Assembly (NCBI GenBank): GCA_030123565.1
Contig: CP126122.1
Coordinates: 1,685,001-1,749,000 of the forward strand
Length of the DNA: 64,000 bases
DNA from: Nitrospira sp.
GTDB lineage: Bacteria; Nitrospirota; Nitrospiria; Nitrospirales; Nitrospiraceae
Direction of reading: 5' to 3'
In this document: one piece after another, positions 8,208 through 16,534 of the stretch
How positions within the stretch are numbered: position 1 is the stretch's first letter
Layout: the number at the start of each line of letters is the position of its first letter
Notes under the pieces: generated by a model
The model's input: only the letters and a program-made list of their open reading frames with translations
Told to the model about the DNA's origin: nothing
Database searches by the model: none
Translations under genes and position numbers: made by a program

Positions 8208-9170
8208 ATGCGTCTCACCTTCACCATCCGGCGCTTCAACCCCGAAACAGACCGCCACCCCCATGAGGAAGACTACCGCCTAGATATCGGCCGGGGCATG
8301 ACGATCCTCGAGGCCTTGATCCGCATCAAGAACGAACTCGACGGCAGTTTATCCCTGCGTTACTCTTGTCGTTCCGCCATCTGCGGCTCCTGCGCCATGC
8401 GGATCAACGGCACGGAGAAACTGGCCTGCCGCACCTCGATCCGCAAAGAATTCGAACGCCACGGCAGGATCTCGATCGAACCGTTACCCAATCTCCCGCT
8501 CATCAAGGATCTGGTCGTGGACATGGCCCCCTTCTGGGAGAAGGTCCGTTCCGTCACCCCCTGGCTGACCCCGGTCATCCATCCCACCAGACGGTACGGC
8601 CCATCGGGGCAGCTGCGGCTGCTTCCGGAGACCTACCAATTTCACAATGTGGATGCCTGCATCATGTGCGGGGCCTGCGTGGCGGCCTGCACCTCGCATG
8701 AAGTCTCGCCAGGCTTTCTCGGTCCTGCGGCGCTCGCGAAGGCGGCACGGTTCGTCGCGGATCCCCGTGAGCCTGCCGCTTCCAAACAGACGAGATTGAC
8801 CGCCCTTCAAGAAGAACACGGCATCTGGGACTGCACACGTTGCAACATGTGCGTCCAAGTCTGTCCCAAAGATGTCCGGCCGATGGAGGCGATCATTCGT
8901 CTGCGCCGTTCCGCCATCCAACATGGCTTAGTCTCCACCGAAGGGGCCCGCCACATCACCGGCTTCGTCGATCTCATCAGGCACGAAGGACGGCTCAATG
9001 AGGCGTTGATGCCGTTGAAGGTCGTCGGGACGAATGTTCGACGGCTGTTGCATGTGTTGCCGTTGGGCATACGCATGTGGCTCAAAGGCAAGGTTCCGTC
9101 TCCGTTCGGGCAGCGCATCCCCGGTATCGAGCAGGTCCGCGCAATCTTCGCCGGCCGTCCCCGTGTCTGA
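8208..9170 (+). CDS. sdhB: Succinate dehydrogenase/fumarate reductase iron-sulfur subunit-like (SdhB)
   Basis: A 320-residue protein with an N-terminal plant-type [2Fe-2S] domain (C54, C59, C62, C74 in the YSCRSAICGSC..LAC pattern) and a C-terminal domain with two four-cysteine clusters: C151/C154/C157/C161 (CIMCGACVAAC) and C209/C212/C215/C219 (CTRCNMCVQVC). SdhB usually carries one [2Fe-2S], one [4Fe-4S] and one [3Fe-4S] centre; here the second and third motifs each have a full set of four cysteines. It would pass electrons between the flavoprotein and the membrane anchor of complex II. The flavoprotein and anchor genes are not in the window, so the subunit is encoded apart. The C-terminal ~80 residues extend past the usual ~240-residue core. 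An HdrB-like protein that could belong to the same kind of complex is at 19652. Confidence 0.85.
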   Translation: MRLTFTIRRFNPETDRHPHEEDYRLDIGRGMTILEALIRIKNELDGSLSLRYSCRSAICGSCAMRINGTEKLACRTSIRKEFERHGRISIEPLPNLPLIKDLVVDMAPFWEKVRSVTPWLTPVIHPTRRYGPSGQLRLLPETYQFHNVDACIMCGACVAACTSHEVSPGFLGPAALAKAARFVADPREPAASKQTRLTALQEEHGIWDCTRCNMCVQVCPKDVRPMEAIIRLRRSAIQHGLVSTEGARHITGFVDLIRHEGRLNEALMPLKVVGTNVRRLLHVLPLGIRMWLKGKVPSPFGQRIPGIEQVRAIFAGRPRV

Positions 9171-9175
9171 CCGAC

Positions 9176-9616
9176 ATGGCCGGCAGTTTCCGATTCCTCG
9201 ATGATGTCGCGCTGGCCGACATGGCCTTCGAGGCCGAGGGAGACTCCCTCCCGGAGCTCTTCGACGCCGCGACACAAGCCCTCATCGAAAGCCTGGCCGA
9301 TCCTGCCACCGTCGGCCGGACCAGGCGGCAGACGATCGATCTGGAAGAACCGGACCTCGCCGTGCTCCTGTTCGAATGGCTGGGGCGGCTCGTCTATCTC
9401 AAGGATGCGCAGGGCATGGTCTTTCATCGGATCAACCTGTCTCTGGAACAACGGCCCGAGCGATCTCTCTGGCATCTCCATGCCGAGGTGATCGGGGCGC
9501 CCGTGGACCCTGCGACGCAGGACTTGCGGTCCGACGTGAAGGGTGTCACCAAACATCTCTATGCCGTGACGCAGGACGGAACCACCTGGAGAGCCAGGGT
9601 GGTACTGGATGTATGA
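9176..9616 (+). CDS. Archease, RtcB activator
   Basis: A 146-residue protein starting MAGSFRFLDDVALADMAFEAEGDSLPELF. The family pattern 'F-x-x-D-x-A-D', the central DLAVLLFEWLGRLVYL and the terminal GVTKHLYAV match archease. Archease accelerates guanylylation of the RNA ligase RtcB and widens its NTP use; the acidic cluster near the N-terminus binds metal in the family (here FLDD and LADMAFEAEGD). The start at 9176 is chosen by homology; it follows the sdhB-like stop by only 5 nt. The gene overlaps the start of rtcB by four bases (ATGA), so the two are made together. Confidence 0.9.
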   Translation: MAGSFRFLDDVALADMAFEAEGDSLPELFDAATQALIESLADPATVGRTRRQTIDLEEPDLAVLLFEWLGRLVYLKDAQGMVFHRINLSLEQRPERSLWHLHAEVIGAPVDPATQDLRSDVKGVTKHLYAVTQDGTTWRARVVLDV

Positions 9617-11064
9617 ACCTTCAAACCGACATGCAGGTCCATCAGGTCAACGATTACCTCTGGGAAATTCCGCCGTCGGAAAAACCGGGGATGCTGGTCC
9701 CGGCCAGGATCTATGCCAGCGCATCGATTCTCTCCTCCATGGATCGAGGGGTGTTCGATCAGGTCACCAACGTGGCCTGTCTGCCTGGCATCCATCGGTA
9801 CGCGCTCTGCATGCCGGACGGCCATTGGGGCTACGGCTTCCCCATCGGCGGGGTCGCCGCGTTCGACCCAGAGGACGGCATCATCTCCCCCGGCGGCGTC
9901 GGGTACGACGTGAACTGCGGCATGCGCTTGATCCGCACCGATCTCACGCTCTCGGACGTGCAACCGAAACTTGAACTCCTGATGACGGAACTGTTTCGAC
10001 GGGTCCCGGCCGGAGTCGGATCGAGAGGCTTCGTTGACCTGACGAAACGAGATTTTCGCGAGGTCATGCGACAGGGCGCCGCCTGGTGTATCGCCAAGGG
10101 CTATGGATGGGATGAAGATCTGGAACGGATCGAGGAGCGGGGTTGTTTGCAAGGAGCCGATCCCTCGAAAGTCACCGACTACGCCCTGGAACGAGGCATC
10201 AACCAACTGGGCACGCTGGGGTCCGGCAACCACTACCTTGAGGTGCAGGTCCTCTCCGACCGGGGTCTCTTCGACCGTCCGGCGGCGGCAGCCATGGGTC
10301 TCACCGGTCGCGACCAGGTCGTGATCATGGTCCATTGCGGCTCACGCGGCTTCGGCCATCAAGTCGCCAGCGACTACCTCAAGGTATTCGAAAGGGCCAT
10401 GCGCCGGTACGGCATCACGGTCAAGGACCAGCAATTGGCCTGCGCTCCCTTTCGTTCGCCGGAAGGGCAGGACTATTTCGCGGCGATGAACTGCGCGGCC
10501 AACACGGCCTTTGCCAATCGGCAGGTCATCACCCATCAAATCCGGGAGGCCTTCGCGGCAGCGTTCGGTGAAAGCGCCCATACGCTCGGCATGCACCTCG
10601 TCTATGACGTGGCGCACAACATCGCCAAGGTCGAGCGGTATCCGGACGGGGAGTGGCTCGTACACCGCAAGGGCGCCACACGCGCCTTCGGACCCGGCAG
10701 TCCCGAACTCCCGGACTGCTACCGTGCAATCGGCCAGCCGGTCATTTGCGGCGGCTCCATGGAAACGGGCTCCTATCTGCTGGTCGGAACGGATCACGCG
10801 ATGCAGGAGACCTTCGGCTCGACGATGCACGGGTCCGGCCGCACCATGTCGCGCGCCCAGGCCAAACGCAGGGTGCAAGGCGATCAGTTGTTGCGCGACA
10901 TGCAACGGCGCGGCATTCTGGTCAAGGCCGTCTCAATGTCGGGCCTGGCCGAAGAGGCCGGATTCGCCTACAAGAACATTTCCGACGTCGTCGAGACCGT
11001 GGACCGCGCGGGAATCACAAAAAAGGTGGCGGAACTGAAACCGATCGGCAATATAAAGGGCTAA
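9613..11064 (+). CDS. rtcB: RtcB RNA-splicing ligase (3'-phosphate/5'-OH)
   Basis: A 483-residue protein of the long, archaeal-like RtcB length. It joins RNA 2',3'-cyclic phosphate or 3'-phosphate ends to 5'-OH ends using GTP and Mn2+. Visible landmarks: MPDGHWGYGFPIGG, then GGVGYDVNCGMRL with D99 and C102 as metal ligands, LGSGNHYLEVQ, the HCGSRGFGH segment, LVYDVAHNIAKVE and VHRKGATRAFG, and the terminal GSGRTMSRAQAK region near the guanylylated histidine of the family. All key blocks look intact. It overlaps the archease gene by ATGA. Roles in RNA repair after toxin or stress cleavage are known for the family; which RNAs it acts on here is unknown. Confidence 0.95.
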   Translation: MNLQTDMQVHQVNDYLWEIPPSEKPGMLVPARIYASASILSSMDRGVFDQVTNVACLPGIHRYALCMPDGHWGYGFPIGGVAAFDPEDGIISPGGVGYDVNCGMRLIRTDLTLSDVQPKLELLMTELFRRVPAGVGSRGFVDLTKRDFREVMRQGAAWCIAKGYGWDEDLERIEERGCLQGADPSKVTDYALERGINQLGTLGSGNHYLEVQVLSDRGLFDRPAAAAMGLTGRDQVVIMVHCGSRGFGHQVASDYLKVFERAMRRYGITVKDQQLACAPFRSPEGQDYFAAMNCAANTAFANRQVITHQIREAFAAAFGESAHTLGMHLVYDVAHNIAKVERYPDGEWLVHRKGATRAFGPGSPELPDCYRAIGQPVICGGSMETGSYLLVGTDHAMQETFGSTMHGSGRTMSRAQAKRRVQGDQLLRDMQRRGILVKAVSMSGLAEEAGFAYKNISDVVETVDRAGITKKVAELKPIGNIKG

Positions 11065-11087
11065 CCGATCACCACCACGACGTGACC

Positions 11088-11444
11088 ATGGACCAACGAC
11101 GGTACCCGCGTTTTTCCGTCCGTTTCCACAGTTCTTTCAGTTCGGTCAACCTGGTGGAGGGAGAGGGCACCGTCCTCGATCTCTCGCTCCGAGGCTGCGG
11201 CATCGCCGGCTCCGTCGAGGTCCTTCCTGGAACGACGCTCGCCCTCCGCATCCACAGACAAGATGATGAGGTGCTGCTCACGATCGGGCAGGCGGTCGTG
11301 CGCTGGTGCCGCAATGGGCGAGTCGGTCTGGAATTCCTCTCGCTGCAACCGGAGGAATGGGCGCACCTTCAGGCAGTCGTGAAAGACCTCCATCGACAAC
11401 CGTACGAACGGAACGACGATTCTCAGGACAGGTCCGTCGCCTAA
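11088..11444 (+). CDS. PilZ-domain protein (possible c-di-GMP receptor)
   Basis: A 118-residue protein starting MDQRRYPRFSVRFHSSFSS. It has the 'RRYPRF' N-terminal arginine motif (RxxxR type) and 'DLSLRGCGIAG', which corresponds to the (D/N)xSxxG motif; together they are the c-di-GMP-binding signature of PilZ domains. A beta-barrel (LRIHRQDDEVLLTIGQAVVRW, GRVGLEFLSL) follows, and no other domain is present. It lies 23 nt after rtcB. The GGDEF-EAL regulator 1.2 kb downstream gives a possible local source or sink of c-di-GMP. The binding residues are intact, but the output target is unknown. Confidence 0.82.
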   Translation: MDQRRYPRFSVRFHSSFSSVNLVEGEGTVLDLSLRGCGIAGSVEVLPGTTLALRIHRQDDEVLLTIGQAVVRWCRNGRVGLEFLSLQPEEWAHLQAVVKDLHRQPYERNDDSQDRSVA

Positions 11445-11521
11445 CAGGCTGTTGAACAATCATTTCCACAGCCTTGAAAGATCGAACCGCTGGGTGTCAT
11501 GGTCAGGGGCAGACGTACTCA

Positions 11522-11667
11522 CAGGATGTTCAAAAAGGCCGTCCAGCGCGGCCGCAGCGAGGTCCGCACGCGAAGCATAATGAACGTCACGTGTGCGGAC
11601 GCCGGCGAGACGGTGAGCCGGCAGTGTCTTGCGAGAACAAAGCCGGCTGGCTTTTTCAACATCCTGT
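11522..11667. repeat. Dispersed palindromic intergenic repeat (~146 bp)
   Basis: The ends are near-perfect inverted repeats: caggatgttcaaaaaggcc at 11522-11540 and ggctttttcaacatcctg at 11650-11667. A GC-rich centre contains further paired blocks (gtccgcacgcg.. with ..gtgtgcggac). A related end sequence, caggctgttgaacaatc, occurs at 11445. Ends of this kind are a recurrent intergenic repeat in Nitrospira-type genomes (from memory, not searched). The transcript would fold into one long hairpin; a non-autonomous mobile element or terminator-like role is possible. Confidence 0.7.
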
Positions 11668-11699
11668 TAGGCCCGGCTGTCCGCTGAGGAGGTTTCAGA

Positions 11700-12425
11700 A
11701 TGGCTCACGTTTCCGTGACCGCATCTCGATTGCCCCGCACGTGGTTGCCGGCGGTCCTCTTCAGCCTTGTCTTCTCCCTCCTGTGCGCCGCGGCTCTGTA
11801 CTCGCTGTTGGCCGAACAGGATCGCTCCCTCATCGCTCAGCGTCACGCGGCGGCCGTCACGGCTGCCGGGCAGAACGCAAGGGCCATGGCGCGCACATTG
11901 TCCTGGTTCAGTGAGTCGCTGGCCGGCGAGAACTTCGCCTCCTTCCAACAGGCCATCGCAGGGCATGCGGGACAGGCCGGTCTCCTCGATGCCGCGGTCG
12001 TCACAGAGGAGAATGTCATCGTGGCCGCCGCCAATCCCGCCGCCATCGGCAGGAGGCTCCAAGACCCTGCCTGGATGGCCGCGCGCGGGAATCTGAGCGG
12101 TGCCGTCACTGCTGCTCTCGACCAGGGAAGGCAGGTGTTGGTCGTGGTCGAGCCGCTCCGGCGTCAAAACCACGTCATGGGATGGATCAGGCTGGTGGTC
12201 GCCGCACCTCAGAATACCGCAGCGCCACGATCGAGTGAGGATCTGGTGAGAGACGTGGCCATGGCGATCGTTCCGATGTTTCTTCTGCTGACAGCGCTGT
12301 TGATCCTCACCCTGGAGGGCATCATGCGTCAGGTTCGATCGGTCATCCGCCGTATCCTTTTGGAAGCCATGGACCACACAAAGGAACCGGTCGTGCGACG
12401 GGCGGAGATTCCGGACGCCGGTTGA
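11700..12425 (+). CDS. Two-helix membrane protein with periplasmic sensor-like domain, unknown
   Basis: A 241-residue protein with a signal-anchor helix (about 14-36, LPAVLFSLVFSLLCAAALYSLL), a ~150-residue periplasmic part and a second helix (about 186-205, VAMAIVPMFLLLTALLILTL), then a short basic cytoplasmic tail. The layout is that of a sensor histidine kinase or chemoreceptor input module (dCACHE/sCACHE-like size, with ARTLSWFSESLAGENFASFQ and AAVVTEENVIVAAANP), but there is no HAMP, kinase or GGDEF output. A strong ribosome site gaggaggt precedes the ATG. It lies 214 nt upstream of the GGDEF-EAL response regulator on the same strand, so it may feed signal to it. That pairing is inferred from position only. 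Confidence 0.6.
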   Translation: MAHVSVTASRLPRTWLPAVLFSLVFSLLCAAALYSLLAEQDRSLIAQRHAAAVTAAGQNARAMARTLSWFSESLAGENFASFQQAIAGHAGQAGLLDAAVVTEENVIVAAANPAAIGRRLQDPAWMAARGNLSGAVTAALDQGRQVLVVVEPLRRQNHVMGWIRLVVAAPQNTAAPRSSEDLVRDVAMAIVPMFLLLTALLILTLEGIMRQVRSVIRRILLEAMDHTKEPVVRRAEIPDAG

Positions 12426-12639
12426 TTCCTGCCGGGCAGCGCTGCATCTCCTTCCGCCCTGCCGTCCCGGCCTGCTCATGAACCGGTATTTTTCTGGTAC
12501 TTATCGAGAAGTTTGATAGGCTGATTCCGGTACGAACAAGCCGGGTCACAGGCGCGCTCGAGGATTCCGTTGGTCCTCAGAGACGGGAAACGCGTCCTGC
12601 GTCGTCGTTCAATCTCCGCGTTCAGCCGAAGCGAGCCCC

Positions 12640-14766
12640 ATGACTCAAGCCCGTCCCGTCATCCTCGTCATCGACGACGATCCGGCCGCACGTCTCTTCG
12701 TCCGCGGTTCATTGGAACCGGCCGGCATGGTCGTGACCGAGGCCGCCGACGGACGAGAGGCGTTGGCGATGTTCGAAAAGACTACTCCCGACCTCATCGT
12801 GCTGGACATCGTGATGCCGGAGATGGACGGCTACCTGACCTGCTCGCGGATCCGCTCACTCCCTCGCGGCAAACGCATCCCCATTTTGATCATGACGGGA
12901 TTGGACGACGCAAGCTCCATCGCCCAGGCCTACGAACACGGCGCCACCGACTTCATCAACAAACCGGTCAACGCCACGATCCTCCGCCACCATATCCGGT
13001 ACATGCTCAGAACCAGCAACGTCCTCCAGGCCCTGGTCCGGAGTGAAGCCCGTCTTGAACTGGCCCAACGCATTGCGCGCATCGGGAACTGGGATTGGAA
13101 TCCCCGCACGAATCGCTTCGCCATGTCGAACGAACTCTGTCGCCTGGTCGGTATCCGCCCGCAAGACTTCGCTGGCACGATCGAAGCGTTCCTCAGCCTG
13201 GTTCACCAGGACGACCGGCTGGGGGTGAAAGATGCTCTGGAAAAACTCATCAGCCACCAGACCCCCTGCGACATCGACCACCGCATCGTCCTGCCGAACG
13301 GGACGGACTTCACCATTCACCTGCAGGCCGAGGCTGTGCGCGAAGAACAGACGGACGAATTGACGGTCATCGGGACGGCGCAGGACATCACCGAACGGAA
13401 GCAGGCCGAACGGGCCATCCATCGGTTGGCCTATTATGACAGCCTGACCGGCTTGGCCAATCGGGTGCTGTTCAAGGACCGATTGTCGAACGCCCTGTCC
13501 TACGCCGAGCGCCACCGCCTGCACCTCGCCACGCTGTTCATCGACCTGGACCGTTTCAAGGTCATCAACGATACCTTGGGACACACGGTGGGTGATCTCC
13601 TGCTCACCCATGTGGCGGAGCGGCTGAGTGAGTCGGTTCGCCAGAGCGACTCGGTCGGTCGTCACGCCGGCCACGAGCCGCCCCATGCGCTGGCCCGCCT
13701 CGGGGGGGATGAATTTACGATTCTGCTGACGACCCTGACGCACCCGGAAGATGCCGGCCGCGTGGCCCGGCGGATTTTGGAGGCCCTGGCCCATCCGTTC
13801 AGCATCGACGGGCATGAAGTCTTTATCTCGGCCAGCATCGGTATTTCGATTTACCCCTCGGACGGCTCCACGGTGGAGGCCCTCTTGAAAAATGCCGACA
13901 CGGCCATGTACCACGCCAAGGAGCAGGGACGGAACAATTGCCAGTTCTATTCGTCCGGACTCAACGCCGCCGCGGCCGAACGGCTGGATCTCGAAAGCGA
14001 CCTCCGGCGCGCCCTGGAACGGGAAGAATTCGTCGTCTACTATCAGCCCAAACTCAATATCCATTCACGGGAGATTTTAGGCGCCGAGGCGCTCGTCCGT
14101 TGGAACCACCCGAAGCGCGGCCTATTGGCTCCCGGAGTCTTCTTGAATGCCGCCATCGACACGGGCTTGATCCGCTCGATGGACGAATGGGTCCTCCGCG
14201 AAGCCTGCCGCCAGGTAAAGGCCTGGGAACAGGCGGGATTGCCCCCCATCACCGTGTCCGCCAACGTCTCCAATTCCCTGTTCCACGGACGCACGCTTCC
14301 CGCGACGGTCGGCGACGCCCTGCGCGATTCCGGTCTGAATCCGTCGCAACTGGAGCTGGAACTGACGGAGTCCATCGCCATGCGCGACGTCGACGCCTCC
14401 GTGACCATGCTCGAAGGACTCCGCACGATGGGCATCCGCCTCTCGATCGACGATTTCGGGACCGGATATTCATCCCTCAGTTACCTCCAGCGCTTTCCCC
14501 TCAGCCGGCTGAAGATCGACCAGTCGTTCGTCAGGGATCTCCTGACCAACGAGAACAACGCGAAGATCACCAGGGCCATCATCGCCATGGCGCACAGCTT
14601 GAACCTGTCGGTGCTGGCTGAAGGGGTGGAAACGGATGAACAGTTGGCTCGATTGCGGAAAGAGGGATGCGACGAGGTCCAGGGCTATTTGTTCAGCCGC
14701 CCGGTCTGCGCCGAAGATTTTGAATCCTTGCTCAGGGGCGATGCCGATGCCCGTACAGCAGCGTGA
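12640..14766 (+). CDS. REC-PAS-GGDEF-EAL response regulator (c-di-GMP turnover)
   Basis: A 708-residue protein with four domains: a receiver (1-125, phosphoacceptor D56 in DLIVLDIVMPEMDGY, switch K in INKPVN), a PAS domain (~130-262, ending VIGTAQDITERKQAE), a GGDEF domain (~270-440, LGGDEF intact near 353) and an EAL domain (~450-700, EALVRW near 481, SIDDFGTGYSSLSYL, LAEGVET). Both catalytic motifs look intact, so it could make and break c-di-GMP; in such hybrids one activity usually dominates. An adjacent membrane sensor-like gene upstream and a PilZ protein nearby suggest a local c-di-GMP circuit. Its last 35 bases overlap the convergent TPR gene. Confidence 0.93.
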   Translation: MTQARPVILVIDDDPAARLFVRGSLEPAGMVVTEAADGREALAMFEKTTPDLIVLDIVMPEMDGYLTCSRIRSLPRGKRIPILIMTGLDDASSIAQAYEHGATDFINKPVNATILRHHIRYMLRTSNVLQALVRSEARLELAQRIARIGNWDWNPRTNRFAMSNELCRLVGIRPQDFAGTIEAFLSLVHQDDRLGVKDALEKLISHQTPCDIDHRIVLPNGTDFTIHLQAEAVREEQTDELTVIGTAQDITERKQAERAIHRLAYYDSLTGLANRVLFKDRLSNALSYAERHRLHLATLFIDLDRFKVINDTLGHTVGDLLLTHVAERLSESVRQSDSVGRHAGHEPPHALARLGGDEFTILLTTLTHPEDAGRVARRILEALAHPFSIDGHEVFISASIGISIYPSDGSTVEALLKNADTAMYHAKEQGRNNCQFYSSGLNAAAAERLDLESDLRRALEREEFVVYYQPKLNIHSREILGAEALVRWNHPKRGLLAPGVFLNAAIDTGLIRSMDEWVLREACRQVKAWEQAGLPPITVSANVSNSLFHGRTLPATVGDALRDSGLNPSQLELELTESIAMRDVDASVTMLEGLRTMGIRLSIDDFGTGYSSLSYLQRFPLSRLKIDQSFVRDLLTNENNAKITRAIIAMAHSLNLSVLAEGVETDEQLARLRKEGCDEVQGYLFSRPVCAEDFESLLRGDADARTAA

Positions 14767-16438
14767 CGTTGATCCGCCGGTTGGTGAATCCTTCCTTGAA
14801 TGAAATGTCGTCGGTTTCGTGGAACAGGTCTGAGTTGAAGACCACCGCCCGATTCGCCCGATAGGGGATCTTGATTTCCTGTGCCCCCTGCTCCGTCAGC
14901 CACTCGTAAATCCTGCCTCGATTCCTGTCGCTGTTGTAGGTCTTGAAATCCCACTCCCTGGGCGCTTCCTTGTCCCAGACCACCAGGCCGCCGCTGTCCC
15001 GGTTCAGGTTCGCCTCGTCCGCTGTGATCCAGAAGTTGACGTTGACGGCCGCCGCGTCGGCGTGAATATTCAACCCACGCCTGGCGCTGTCATGTTTGAA
15101 GGCCCAGGCCTGCGTCAGGCGGTGGCCACCGAAAATGCGCGGGAACCGACACCGCAGTTCCTCAGCGATCTGCAGCAGCAGGGGAGAGGCAAACCCGTCG
15201 CCGAGAAAGGCTCCGATATACCCGTTTTCATAGTCCTTCTTCCAGATCGTCGAGGTCCAACAGAAATGCCGCAACCGCTTCAGTGCCTCCTCCGTCAGGA
15301 GCCCGTCGATAGAGGTCACTTCCGGTTGCGTCGCATGGTATCGGGCCTCGATCGCGGCGACATCCAAGTCGGGATTCAACGCGCCCCCATCGATCGCCTC
15401 ACAGGGCGCGACATAGATCAGGCGGTTGAAGGAGGCAGCGACGGACTGAAGGTCTGCGGGCGGCAAGGCCAGACGATTCGAGGAGGCGCTGTCTCCCTGC
15501 GCCGGCTCCACCTTCACTCGCAATCGATTCAGCGCCTCGTAGTACGGACGCCATTCATCTCCCGCCAGTCCTGCTGCGAAGAGATACTGCATTTGTTCGG
15601 CATCATGTTTGAGACGCGACCGAAAGACGGCCTGCTCCGTGACGGGGCGCCCGTGATCGTGTTTCAGCGCGGCGGTTTCCGCAAAGCGGCGCAGCGCGCG
15701 AGCGGGATCACCCTGCCAGATCCAGGCGATGCCGAGGTTGTACAGTGCCGTCCCATAGCCGGGGAGAATCTGAAGCGCCCGCTCGAAACAGCGGATGGCT
15801 TCGTCTGTTCGGCCCTGCTCCAGGAGAACGAGCCCTAAATTGTTCTGGGCTTCCGCATGGGTCGGCTTGAACGCAATGGCCCGCCGGTAGGCCTCCGCCG
15901 CCTCATCCAACCGCCCCTGTTCTTTCAGGACGACGCCGAGATTGTTCTGCGCCTCGGCATGGTCCGGCTTGATCGCGATGACCTGCTCATAGGCCGCTTG
16001 CGCCTCGGCAAGCCGCCCCAATTCTTTGTAGGCATTGCCGAGGTTGGTACGGGGTTCGATGTAGCGCTGGTTGAGTTGGATGGCCTTGCCATAGGCTTCG
16101 ACGGCCTCCGCGACCAGGCCGGCCCGTTGCAGAACCACCCCATGGTTGAACCAATAGACCGGATTGCGAGGCTCGGTGCTGCAGGCCCGGGCGAGCCATT
16201 CGAGGGCACCTTGCAAATTGCCCCGCCGATAGGCCAACAGGCCGAGACCATGGAGGGCCTCCGATTGCGCCGGCTCCCGCTCAAGAATAAGGCGGTAGCC
16301 CCGCTCAGCCTCGTCCAACCGGCCGGCCTGATGGTGTCGTTGTGCTTCGTGAAGGAATGCTGAAACTTGAACGGCAGGCGCAGCCCCGGCCCTCTTCCCG
16401 AGCAATTTTTCCTGGCGGCGGCGTTCTTCACGATTCAC
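14732..16438 (-). CDS. TPR-repeat protein with C-terminal 2OG-Fe(II) oxygenase-like domain
   Basis: A 568-residue protein starting at GTG 16438, with ggagga about 9 nt upstream. Residues ~25-270 are tandem tetratricopeptide repeats (for example AEAQNNLGVVLKEQGRLDEAAEAYRRAI, repeated with small changes). The C-terminal ~190 residues form a 2-oxoglutarate/Fe(II) oxygenase-like domain: a histidine-any-aspartate pair in GLNIHADAAAVNVNFWIT (about 460-462), a distal histidine in FNSDLFHETDD and an arginine in NRRINVTLLYG. Similar TPR-oxygenase fusions occur in several phyla and are thought to hydroxylate proteins or small molecules; the substrate here is unknown. The gene is convergent with, and overlaps by 35 nt, the GGDEF-EAL gene. 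Confidence 0.82.
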   Translation of the reverse strand: MNREERRRQEKLLGKRAGAAPAVQVSAFLHEAQRHHQAGRLDEAERGYRLILEREPAQSEALHGLGLLAYRRGNLQGALEWLARACSTEPRNPVYWFNHGVVLQRAGLVAEAVEAYGKAIQLNQRYIEPRTNLGNAYKELGRLAEAQAAYEQVIAIKPDHAEAQNNLGVVLKEQGRLDEAAEAYRRAIAFKPTHAEAQNNLGLVLLEQGRTDEAIRCFERALQILPGYGTALYNLGIAWIWQGDPARALRRFAETAALKHDHGRPVTEQAVFRSRLKHDAEQMQYLFAAGLAGDEWRPYYEALNRLRVKVEPAQGDSASSNRLALPPADLQSVAASFNRLIYVAPCEAIDGGALNPDLDVAAIEARYHATQPEVTSIDGLLTEEALKRLRHFCWTSTIWKKDYENGYIGAFLGDGFASPLLLQIAEELRCRFPRIFGGHRLTQAWAFKHDSARRGLNIHADAAAVNVNFWITADEANLNRDSGGLVVWDKEAPREWDFKTYNSDRNRGRIYEWLTEQGAQEIKIPYRANRAVVFNSDLFHETDDISFKEGFTNRRINVTLLYGHRHRP

Positions 16439-16534
16439 GAACGGTTCCTCCGGAGGCGATGGGCCAGGCCGGGTGAGAGCCTATCGTAAACGAGGGGTGA
16501 GGGTCAAAGCGGAAGACGGGCGGGGAGCGGTCCC

